Positions 42,001 through 54,000 of a DNA stretch of 64,000 nucleotides are shown here, piece after piece (the first letter of the stretch is position 1; each line of letters starts with the position of its first letter). A program made the translations under genes and the position numbers. The stretch comes from Macrostomum hystrix (Eukaryota > Platyhelminthes > Macrostomidae). The notes beneath the pieces are model-generated. The model had not been told where the DNA came from. It searched no databases and was given only the letters and a program-made list of their open reading frames with translations. The stretch lies in the NCBI GenBank assembly GCA_950097015.1, contig CATNEN010000033.1:3973501-4037500 (forward strand), written 5' to 3'.

Positions 42001-45000
42001 TGTTGCTGTAGGTGTTTAGCGACTGGATATGGTTTACATTGGATTGGTTCTTGATGAGGTAGCAGTTCAATTTTTTGCTTGATATCTCGAGCACATCCGA
42101 TGTCGTAATCGTGATGACAGAAGACGTCGTTATACTTCCACAATAGATCTTTAACTTGTGTTTTTTGTCCTTCAGTGATTGGACTTTGAGAAAGATCAAT
42201 TTGTTGTAGGAATTTTTGTTTAGACATTTTTGTTGTTGTGTCTGGTTGGATGAGCATTACCGAAGCTTGTGTGTTGAGATGTCCCATGCATGTTCCTGCA
42301 TAAATTTTTACTGGATGTTGATTTGGATTTATAATTTGTACTGGGATGTTTCTTTCCTTTGTGATAAGGACTAGAGCCGTTGGTATTAAAACTTCTTTTG
42401 TTGTGAGGATCTTCTTTCTTGGTTCAAATATCATAGCTTCTTCGACATCGTCATGATTGGCGAGATATGCTTTAACCCAACATGTACTTTCCGGCTGTAT
42501 GAAGACATCTTGTTTAATATGTACTTTTGGTTGAAGGTGAACTTGGCTGACTAAAGGATGTTCCACATTGTCCAGTTTGAATGTTTGTTTGTTAAAATCA
42601 AATGTTAATGGTAGATTCATCTGCCGAAATGTGTCGATTCCAATAATAACATCTTGGCTTGGAAGATGGTCAATAACAAATGCTTGTACCAGAAGTTGCT
42701 TGTTTGCAAGTTTAAGTGATATATTCACTTGTCCTAGGATATTAAGTGCATGTCCTCCGGCTCCAGCGACAGCGATTGAAGAAGGTCGCATATGAAGTTG
42801 CAATTTGTCGTAGAGTCTTTTTGTGATGACTGTGATTGAACTTCCTGAGTCGAGAAGTGCTTTACTGGGCATGTTGTTTATAAATACTTGAGCCATCGCT
42901 CTACCCATATTGGCTTGCAAGGTGCAAATGTAATTTGCTGGCCATTTTGGATCCGTTGGTAGAGGAGGAGATTTCGGCGGTGGTCTCGCTGTTCTGATTT
43001 CAATTTTTGGGTAAATATTTGATGCTTCTGGTTCTGGTGCTGTTGGCAATAATTGTTTTCTTTGATCTTGTAGTAGAGTTTCTTCAATTTTTTCGTTGAG
43101 TGTAGTAGTTTCTTGTTGTTTGTCAATTTGGAAAATCCGTTGTTTTGCTGGATAGGCTCGTGCTACACATCGTACTACTGTGATAAAGATCATTAGTGCA
43201 AGGTGAATCCATACAATGCATGCACTGGAGAAGATGAATCCCTGATAGTAACTTCCTTTTCCTTGGAGTAAATCGAGAAAGCTATTCGACCAAAAGGATC
43301 CTATTGCGTTATGTATGATGAATCCTGTCGAAAAGGATTGTTCTTTGTCCTGCTGGTTGTGTTGGGTAAAGAGCTTGTTCATCATCTGTCGTTGGGCGAT
43401 AAAAACTTGAAGAAAATCATTAATTGTCCATCCTGGTGTAATTTCGTCAAGTTTGATGTCACCAAATGGTTTATAGGTGGTCTTATTTATCTTGAGCTGT
43501 AGGTCCGATAGTTCGTATGTTTCGTCGATAATAGCTTGCATACCAGTGATGTTTGTAATGTGCCCAGTTGTTGAGACCTTGTGTAGTTTATTATTAATGT
43601 TGAAATAGTTGGCTGCGTCAGTGCAGGGTCTCGGGATTGCAGTTCCAACAATTATATTGTGCACAGTATCTAGAAATCCTTGAATTCGTTTCCCATTGTA
43701 GTAAGCTTCGATTCTGGGTTTATCGTAGCACGTAGTTGATGTGTTTGATGGCAAGATATTAAAATGATGCAGTGGCACACATTTGTAAATCAACAGATGG
43801 CCAGAGATGGGGATAGCTAAAGCATCTTGAATCCCTGTGATTTTTCTGAATGTAGACGTTGGATTGACATAATAGTTTTGTCGTGCATAGTTAAGTGCAG
43901 TTTCGTGCATTCTACAAGTCAGTTGGATCAGTGATTTGTGCAAGTAGTTTAGTTCTTTATGTAGGTTATGTTCCATTGCTGCGAGTTTTGCCGCTAGTAG
44001 TCGTGCAGAAACCATTGATGGTCTTTGTAGTTCTCTCTTTTTCCGAGCTGTGTTGGTTCTTGTTGAATAAGTACCATTGACCAGTCTCATAAAGGTATCC
44101 TCATCCATATCACGTAATTCGAGCGGTATCTCTTGTTCAGACACTAGAAGTTTTTTAGAGTTCTCCTTGCAGTTAATTTGGAGATACTTGGCTTTTTTTG
44201 GAAAAGTTAGGGCAAAATCCGACGTACTCGCAAGGAAGGTATTTGACAGTAGACTTCCTTTTATTGTATGGTACTTCTGGAATTTACAATCAATATTCGG
44301 TTCAACTTTCCATGCAACGAAGTACTGTCGTTGGTATTCTGTAATCTCATAGTATGGGCTGTGTCGATGTTCAATTTGCCATCTGTAATTTTGATGATAT
44401 GTTGGAGCCAGCGGTACTTGCCATACTGCTTCGTTCCAGAGTTTTGCTGTTTCGCAGAACCCTGTGTTGTACTTGCAATCTTCCATTGATAATTGTAGAG
44501 ATTCCATGTTTTCAAATGGATTGTGGTAAAACAAGACTTTCCGGATCAAGTAACTGTTTGTCGTGGTGTAACGTGGCCATATGTATTCGTTCCAATGGAC
44601 ATATCTACCGCTCGCACTGTTCTTGGTTCTGAAGAGTTGAGAGTTTCCAATTTTTTCATCGGCATGAAGTTCTCCATCTTTAGAAAATAATGTTTGGTTC
44701 CACTGAAGGCATTCTTCTTGTGTGACAGGCAGTGCTGTTTGCCAGAATCGGATGCGATTCCATTGGATGTACCAAACCTTTTCTAGTTCATGTTTATCTC
44801 GGAAACAGATAATACCATATTGTCTATGTTTCTTTGTGTTTGCTTTGTAGACATCGATCGTTAATGGAATAGGTTTTGTTTGATTAGTTTTAAAGTAACT
44901 GCACTTGATTTCCGTTGGTATTTTGTAGATGACTGGTTGGATGTTGGCATCAGTAGGACATATCATGGGCACTGAAGATGGTACAACTGTCGGGAGAAGT

Positions 45001-48000
45001 AACATCACGATGGCTGAAAACAACCATCTTATCAGTATGTGCCGTTTCTTTTTCTTCACTTTGGTTGGTGTTGTCGGTTTATTGGTGTTTATTGAGTATC
45101 GTTGGTCTTCTGTCTCTCCAATTGGTGGAGTAAGGCGCATAGAAAAGTGCCATGGGTTGTTGCATCCTGATGGTCTGGTTTGTTGGTTATACCAGGTTGG
45201 TTGTTTCATATTGAATGTTAATGGTGTATTGAGAGTTTGCAGTACGGTACTTGTAGTATCCGTTCTCATGTCGATCCACGTTGTTGGTTCATCATAGATA
45301 TGATCATCATCATTTTCCATCGACGTATTGTAGTCACTTTTAGTCTGAGAAGATCTATCGTGCTTCGAGTAGTATGATTCGGTATTCACTGCTTTATCGT
45401 GTCCATTCTGTCCTTCAGATGAATTGACATGGGTTATGTTTTCGTATTCGGGATCAGGTTTGTACTTGGGTGTCGAAGGCGGTGTCTCTGTCAAGTCGAT
45501 GTCATCGACTAAAATTTGTAACATGCTGATGTTTTCTTCAGACGTGTTGTGTGAATTTTTCGCACTGTGTTCCTCATTATTCCTTTCTGTGGATGTGGAC
45601 AATTCATCTATGCCTTCTTTGTTTTGCAGAATTTTTGAAAGATCACTCATCGTTGGAATTTTGAATAATCCTTTGATTTGTTGTTGTAATTGTTTTCGTT
45701 CAATGTGTTGACAGGTGTTGAAGGCAACACTTTCTCTTGGCGAGGGAATCGATAATTCTTCAAACAATGAACCCATTATGCAGCTGCTGTCGTTGCTTGT
45801 GTTGTCGTTCTGTATTTCCTGTGTTGACTCATTGTTGTAGTAAAAATTGTTTTCTTCTGTATCCTCTGTTTCCTTTTGTGGCATGGGCGGCTCTTTCGAA
45901 TGGTCGCTTTCGATTATAGTAATATAGGCTGCACCATCGTTGTCCAGATGAAGGTCATTGATTTCTTGCTCCTTCTTTTGTTTCTCAAGTTCATCAAGAA
46001 CATTGACAGAAAAGTCTGGCATAAGATCTTCAATCTTGAACTTTGGTTCAATAGTTTGAGTGTATTCAGGCTCAATAGCTTGAGTGTATTGTCGACGGAC
46101 TTGCGTTGGTTGTCTTGGAGGTGGAGGATTTCTTTGTTGACGATAAGGTACGATGGCATTAGATGGTCTGCTATCTTGTTGTCGACTATTTGTCCAATTA
46201 CGGTTTGAAGGCTGTCTTGGAGGATGAGTCCAATTGGTCTGTCTATTGTCATTGTACGAACGTGGGTTGCCACGTGATCTGCAGTCTCTAGCATAATGAC
46301 CGATCCTTCCACAGGTATAGCAAGTTGATGTGTGCAAGTATCTCTGTTGTGGTTGTGGATAGGAATATCTCTGCTGTTGTGGTACAATAGCAGAAGTTTG
46401 GTGTTGCTGCATGAGTTTGCTTAATTGTTCTGCCAGTTGTGTCGTGTCACTATTATGAGTAGTCATAAGAGGTGCGCTAGCTTCCCATTGCATTCCACAA
46501 CGGAGCAATTGTTCCTCTGTGTTAATAGTTTCTCTCAGCAGTCTATCTCGCAAAGTAGGCTGTGCGTTGTTAATCACATGAAGTATTAAACTTTGTTCCC
46601 GGTCTTCAAGACGTTGTCTTTCTCGTGCAGCTGATTCGGCAGGTCCTATAGGTTGCGCTCCTTGATCCAATGGTGGAGGCTGATGTAATGCTTTGATGAT
46701 CTTACGGATGTCATCAACAAAGGTGAGAAAACTCTCAGTGGGACTCATTTTTCGATTATGAAGTTTATGAAGGAGTACCGATCTGTTTGTTCCACATCGT
46801 GCGAATTGTGCTCTCAGTTGGGTAACTAGAGCTTGATAATCTTGTTGTACTGCAGCTGTCAATTTTCCATAGATTTCTCGAGCTGTTCCTTGTAACAGTG
46901 GAGGTAGGAGGAGTGCTTTCTCTGCATTCTGTAATCCATATTCGCGTGAGACCAAATCAAAGTGATCAATGAATGTGTTGAAATCTTTATCCATTGTATA
47001 CATTCCGACCGTTTCCTTAATGTCACGATGGACCTGATAGTTTCTTCGTGCCATATTCGCAACTGGGAACGGAAATAATTCAAGTTCTGGATCGATGTTC
47101 AAGGGTTCGTCCAGATTGACTTCTCTGACAAGATTTAGTGTGAATAAAAAGTGTGTGTGTGTGCGTGTGCGTGTGTATCAGCAAATTGAAAATGGTTTAC
47201 ACAGAGGAATTATTTACTCAGGACAAGGGAGAAAAATTTATACAAAGCAGGGAACGTATGCCGCTTTTAACGCTGAAAAGGGGTTATTGAAATGTGAGCC
47301 GGTGAGTTCAGTCGCGCGATTCCCAGATGTGCAAACAATAGAGCGAAGTGACGCGTGTGGCTTATGTGCAAACAATATCCGGTAGGGACAGCAAAAATTT
47401 TTCAGAGGTATGACGCAACAAAATTTTTATGAAACGGTGGATCAAGGGCAATAATGATGAGTTGCAAAAAATGGTTTCTTTTTACTTTTTTGTTAAAACG
47501 ATTCGAAAGTTGTAACGCAAAAAATTTTAGTATCTCGGCCTGGGCTTGATTGCAGGGCCTGGGCTTGATTGCAGGGCCTGGGCGAGATCACCAGTTGAAG
47601 AGTTTTGCGTGTTGATCAGACACACGAAACTCCCACTTCTAGACAATGGGGAACAATTGCCTAGGAATTTATAACAGTCACGTGACACTTACTGCAGTTT
47701 CTTCTTCTTCCTTGATAGTGAGTTGTTTGTAGTCTTTGTCTTCTTTGTCTTCCTGGTAGCTGCTTGAGTTTGTCTGTTGGCCAATAAATGACGAGAGCGA
47801 ATCAGATTACTTTTCGGTTTCCTCGAGCTCGGAATTCACAATAGAAACGTGCGCCCTAGTGAACAATTGAAATCTCTCTTGTATATCTCTAATAGGTCCT
47901 CCTGGAGGGCGTCTTCTTCGTTACCTCCGAAAGATAACGGATAACTCAAATCAAATCAATCAATAATCCTCTAGGAATGTATCCTAGGAAACAAGGAGGC

Positions 48001-51000
48001 CTTTCTCAAATGTATCGACGATATGTGGCTCTCGTAAACTTAGTTCAATTCAACAACTATTGCTAGCAATAAATTACTCTGTCTAGTAAAGCGCTTACCA
48101 CTTGTCTTTCCCTCAGAGATGAGTCCTCTTCTTCGTAAGGTGTTTTGAAGTCCGGTGGACCGCTCCGAGTCTGAATTTTTAGCTCGGATTTTCGCTTGTA
48201 TTTATAGTAAAATTTTGGGGAAAAACCGGTTCTACTACCGGGTGTTTACATTGGGCATACATGTTTGCACAGTGAGGTCAGACTTGTTTGATCAGCTGCG
48301 TTTTGGGGGGTTTTCAGGTGAACATTACCATATTTGGAATATTGTGTAAATACAGGTGCAGAAACCGATGAGTCATGTTTGCTTCAAGTAAATACAGCTG
48401 TCGAGAACCAGTTCTCCGATTTCATGTCACATGACTTGTTTCTAAAAATAGCGCATGACTCATTCCTAAAAATAGATTAAACATTATAGCTAAGGTTTCC
48501 TTGTGACATTACTTTAAGTAGCGCGTTAAGTAAAAACGTATTTTACAACTCTCTACAGAGAAAGTCAGGGCTGATGTACACACCTGTGTGAGCGTGTGCC
48601 TGCGTACAGTATCTGTGTGCGTGTGTGCTCAGGAGTCAGCGAAATGGGTAGAATTGCCTCCTCGCTGGCTGCGGGTCTAGTGTCACCAAATGATGTGCCA
48701 TTGCCCACAGCCCTCCTGCGATTATTATTTGATATAATTATAATTTTTATTATTATTATCAATTTTATTATTAATATTACAGAGAGTTCTAATTTTAGCT
48801 CAAGGGAAGCTAGTTGTGTCTTTGGACAAGAAAATGACCCATTGCTTGCTCTCACCCAGCTGTAAAATGTGTACCAGCATCAGCTGGGGAAGAAATTTAG
48901 GTCCACGTACTGGACAGCTGTACACAGCCTTTTGGTGTGGGATTTCAAGGAAATCTTCAAGCTTGCTGCGCTTCTCCCCTCAGATCGAGGATTGCCGCAT
49001 CTCGGCCATGGTGAAGCCATGCGAGGCTCTGCTTCACGAGGACCGGGCCGACACCGCCTTCGCAGCCTTCCTGCTGCCGCAGCTCATTCTGCAGCTTGTC
49101 ATGGAGGGCCGGCCAGAGAAGTGCCGCCTGGTGAGTCGCCCCTCTGGCCTGACCCCACTGACTCCCACCGACAGTAGCCCGTTTCCTGCCGGTCTTAATC
49201 TTCGTCCGTTTCCTCAATGGTCTCTTCGTCCGTTTCCTCAATGGTCTCTTCGTCCGTTTCCTCAATGGTCTCTTCGTCCGTTTCCTCAATGGTCTCTTCG
49301 TCCGTTTCCTCAATGGTCTCTTCGTCCGTTTCCTCAATGGTCTCTTCGTCCGTTTCCTCAATGGTCTCTTCGTCCGTTTCCTCAATGGTCTCTTCGTCCG
49401 TTTCCTCAATGGTCTCTTCGTCCGTTTCCTCAATGGTCTCTTCGTCCGTTTCCTCAATGGTCTCTTCGTCCGTTTCCTCAATGGTCTCTTCGTCCGTTTC
49501 CTTAATGGTCTCTTCGTCCGTTTCCTCAATGGTCTCTTCGTCCGTTTCCTCAATGGTCTCTTCGTCCGTTTCCTCAATGGTCTCTTCGTCCGTTTCCTCA
49601 ATGGTCTCTTCGTCCGTTTCCTCAATGGTCTCTTCGTCCGTTTCCTCAATGGTCTCTTCGTCCGTTTCCTCAATGGTCTCTTCGTCCGTTTCCTCAATTG
49701 TCTCTTTGAAGGGTTTTTTAGTCCGGTTCCCTCATTGCTTCACCTATTCTCCAGATCAAGGAGGAGATGCTGGCGGTGCTGAACTCGGTGGTGTCGGACC
49801 GGCCGGACGGCCTTCTGTCGGACAATCAGCTCTCCAAACAGACCGGGTCGGCGGGAGAGCAGCCGCAGCTGGACCGGGCCAACCTGTTCGCCCAGACTGT
49901 CTTCTCTATTATCGACTTCTTCTACGGCTGGACTCGGCAGCATTTGAACCAGCTGAAGGCGGCTGCGGCTGCGGCGGCTTCGTCCGCAGCAGCGACAACA
50001 GCGACTGCGGCCAAGGGCGAGGCCAACCATGAGAGCTACAGGCGGGCCTGCCAGTTCCTGGCCGACGTGCCGCAGACTCTGCTGGCAAGGGCGGCGTACA
50101 GCTGCCGGGCGGACACCAGGGCGCTGCGGCACTGGGAGCTGGCGCATCGGGAGCAGCCGCCCGAGCTGCGCAGGGCCTCGCTCAGGACAATGGCTCAGGT
50201 TTGGGCGCCTTGATAATCCACGGTGTGGGATAATTCAAGGTGTGAGATAATCCAAGCTGTGGGATAATCCAAGCTGTGGGATAATCCAAGCTGTGGGATA
50301 ATCCAAGCTGTGGGATAATCCAAGCTGCGGGATAATCCAAGCTGTGGGATAATCCAAGGTGTCGGATAATCCAAGCTGTGGGATAATCCATGGTGAGGGA
50401 TAATCCAAGATGTGGGATAATCCAAGGTGAGGGATAATCCAAGATGTAGGATTATCCAAGGCGTGGGATAACCCAAGGTGAGGGATAATCCTGGGATAAT
50501 GGTGTCAGAGCAGTTTATGCTGTGTAAACTTGCATCACATTCTCACCATGACTGCCCGTCCCAACCCGCCGGCCCGCAGGTGTACACCTCCTTGGGCGAA
50601 TCGGATGCCGTTGCCGGCGTCTTCGCCTGCCTGTCCGGCCGGGACCTGGATATCCGATCCCGCATCCTGCGGCTGGAGAACTCCGGCCAGCTGCCGCAGG
50701 CTCTGGTTGCCTACGACGTGGCGATTCGTTCCGAGGCCGGCAGAGACGACCTGGCGCTGCACCTGGGCCTGCTCCGCTGTGAGCTGGACAGCGCCAGCCT
50801 GCTCAATGCCGTCCAGAAGGCCGACTGGTTCCTCAGGCGCCGGCCGGACTGGGCGCCGCAGTTGAACTCCGTGCGGGCCGAGGCGCTGTGCAAGCTGGGA
50901 CAGTGGCAGCAGCTGCGGTCCGTTGTGCCCTGCGACAGCTGGGAAACCGACAGGGGTCAGGCTGGACACGTGAGACTGCCTTTCATACCTGTTGGTCATT

Positions 51001-54000
51001 CTCATACCTCTTGGTCATTCTCATACCTCTTGGTCATTCTCATACCTGTTGGTAATTCTCATACCTGTTGGTCATTCTCATACCTGTTAGTCATTCTCAT
51101 ACCTGTTGGTCATTCTCATACCTGTTGGTCATTCTCATACCTGTTGATCCTTCTCACTACTATTAGATACACTATCAGACCTGTCAATACACTCTCACAC
51201 CTGTCAGTCAATCATCTCCATTCCCCAACAGCCGGGCGCCAGCTGGCAAATCGGTGTTGGCCGCATCTTCAGCTCGCTGCACGAACGCAACGTCGCCAGC
51301 AGTCGCCGGGCCCTCGTTGACCTGGCCGCAGCCCAGGTGCCAGCGCTGGCCGCCGCAGCCATGGAGCCCGGCTGCTACGAGCGGGCCTACCCCACCCTGT
51401 GCCGCCTGCACGCCCTGGCTGAGCTTCAGGCCGGCCTCGACTGGATCGACAGCGCTGGCAGCGACTCCGCGGCTGCCACCACCGACCGCCTGCTGATGGC
51501 CTGGGACCAGCGGCTCAGCCTGCTAGCGCCCAGCTTCTCGGCGCAGGACACCGTGCTGTCCTGCCGACTGGGCTTCGCCAGGCTGGCAGCCGATGCTGCC
51601 GCAGCCGCTGGCGGGGTGAGAAACTGCCAATCAACTGAGGGATTTTTTAATAGCAGGAGAAGGAGTCAAGGTGTGTCAGGAGGAGTCAATGTATGTCAGG
51701 AGGAGTCAAGGTGTGTCAGGAGGAGTCAAGGTGTGTCAGGAGGAGTCAAGGTTTGTCAGGAGGAGTCAAGGTGTGTCAGGAGGAGTCAAGGTGTGTCAGG
51801 AGGAGTCAAGGTGTGTCAGGAGGAGTCAAGGTGTGTCAGGAGGAGTCAAGGTGTGTCAGGAGGAGTCAAGGTGTGTCAGGAGGAGTCAAGGTGTGTCAGG
51901 AGGAGTCAGGGTTGTCAGGTTGAGCAAAAATTCACCGCAAAAGCGCATGGCTGCTTACGTCCCCTGACGGGGTCGGTGGCAGAGTGGTTAACGCGTTTGC
52001 CTCTCGCACCAATGTCCCTAAGTTCGATTCCGCGGCGAGGCCACATTTATTCGGGGCGCAGCCGCTGAGAGAAGGCTTCGGGGCTTGTCGTGCAATTTAC
52101 GCCCTTGAGGGCCAACCTCCAAGGCACAGTGAGAGTGTACACTGCCTGAAGTCAGAAACCTGCGTACGGTATCTGTGTGCGTGTGTGCTCAGGAGTCAGC
52201 GAAATGGGAGGAATTGTCTCCTCGCTTTAAGTGTCACCAAATGATGTGCCAGCAGCCCTCCTGAAATTGCTGTTATTTTTATTACCTGTCCTCCCCCATC
52301 CTTCACAGCTTTCATCGTCGACTTCTTCGACATCTTCCGCCACCGCGGCCGCTACCGCTGCCGCTGCCGCCGCCGCCACCGCCGCCGCTTCGGACGCACT
52401 TCGCCGCGACTGGCGCCGCGCCGTCCAGGCGCACCTGCTGCGCCGCATCCGCTCAGCCCGACTCTGCGGTCGACTGGCCGCCGCTCAGGCGGCCCTACTG
52501 GAGGCCGAGCAGCTGCAGCCGCTGCCCGATGTAGGCGGTGGCAGCGGCGTAGCGGGCGGTGGCGGCGGCGGCAGCGGTGCTGGCAGCATTCTCGATTTGA
52601 CCGCCCGACTGACCGCCGAGTCCGCTAAACTGCAGTGGGAGCTGGGCCGACGGGACCAGGTGAGGCGCTGGGACTTCAAATAGGGATGGAATCTGGCATC
52701 TGATTCCCCCATTTAATCGGATATCTGATAGGGAGCAGAATGAAAAAAATGAAGATCGGATCTGAGAATCCAAGATGGGATTTGAGAATCCAAGATGGGA
52801 TTTGAGAATCCAAGATGGGATTTGAGAATCCATGATGGGGTGTCAGAATCCATGATGGGATTTGAGAATCCAAGATGGGATTTGAGAATCCAAGATGGGA
52901 TTTGAGAATCCATGATGGGATTTAAGAATCCATGATGGGATGTCAGAATCCATGATGCGATCAGAAAATCCAAGATGGGATTTGAGAATCCACGATGGGA
53001 TTTAAGAATCCATGATGGGATGTCAGAATCCATGATGCGATCAGAAAATCCAAGATGGGGTTTTTTAGAATTTTGTCTGCATCGGGGCGGAAACGAGCCA
53101 CACAGAACTGCCCTGCCCACGCATCAGGCTCTCGCAACTCTCGAGGCCCACGCCCGGTTGATCGGCGACGGCGCCTCAGGCGGCCAGTCCGCGGCCAGCT
53201 TCCGCCGGCTCCAGCTGCTCCGGGCCAAGTATTCGTACACCGCGGGCCGGCTGCACAATCACGACCTGTCGCGCCTGTTCCAGCAGGCCATCTCGGCCGG
53301 CAGGGCGCACGAGGCCTGCCACTTTCACTACGCCCAGTTCCTGGACGAAGCCACGCAGAAGGAGCTGGGCGCTGAGCACATGGCGCTGATGCTGCGCACT
53401 GTGGAGCAGTACAGTCGGGCGCTGCAGTGCGGCAGCAAGTACGTCTACCACAGCGCCTCCCGCATGCTGTCACTCTGGCTGGAGCTGGCCGCCCAGGTGG
53501 CCGCCAATCCGAACGGCTCCGCAGCGGACTCGATGTCGCAGCGAAATAGCCAGGTCAGGAAGCGCAACCTGGACAAGCTGAACGCCAACCTCACCGTGCA
53601 GCTGGCCCGGGTGCCCAGCTACCAGTTCTATGCCGTGTTCTCCCAGCTGGTGTCCCGCTTGGCCCACTCGCACAAGGAGACCGTAGCCATACTGCAGGAC
53701 CTCATTGCCTCCGTGGTTGCGGCCTACCCGCATCAAAGCCTCTGGTGGCTGCTGCCTGCAGCCAGGGCTGCCGACTCGCAGGTCAGGCGCCAGCGGTGCC
53801 AGGCCATCTTCGCGTCCGCCTCCAAGAAGACCGCAAACTCACATATGGTAGGACTGCCGTGGGATTAGGGTGGGATCTGTGTGGATTGGGATGGGAACTA
53901 TGGGGATTGGGATGGGATCTATGGGGATTGGGATGGGATCTATGGGGATTGGGATGGGATCTATGGGGATTGAGGTGGGATCTGTGGGGATTGGGGTGGG

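Larger units (their letters stand above)
37996..48557 (-). mobile_element. Ty3/Gypsy-like LTR retrotransposon, full length, env-bearing
   Basis: 10,562 bp, flanked by two 962-bp LTRs that look identical base for base in every line compared and by a 4-bp target duplication gaga (37992-37995 and 48558-48561). Read on the minus strand the LTRs start TGTAGAGAG and end CTCTTCA (TG...CA). The internal region has a primer-binding site, one huge open frame (gag-env-pol), a RING-finger ORF and a polypurine tract. The pol order PR-RT-RH-IN is that of Metaviridae (Ty3/Gypsy). Intact frames and identical LTRs point to a very recent insertion that may still be active. It sits in an ATR intron, antisense to ATR, inside a SINE. 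Confidence 0.95.

Noticed and set aside
42568-45919. Several plus-strand frames of 60-120 residues opposite the polyprotein
   Set aside because: Shadows of the intact minus-strand polyprotein frame.
48957-49697. 246-residue RKRTKRPLR-repeat frame on the minus strand
   Set aside because: Translation of the 24-bp intronic array; it also runs antisense through ATR exon 23.
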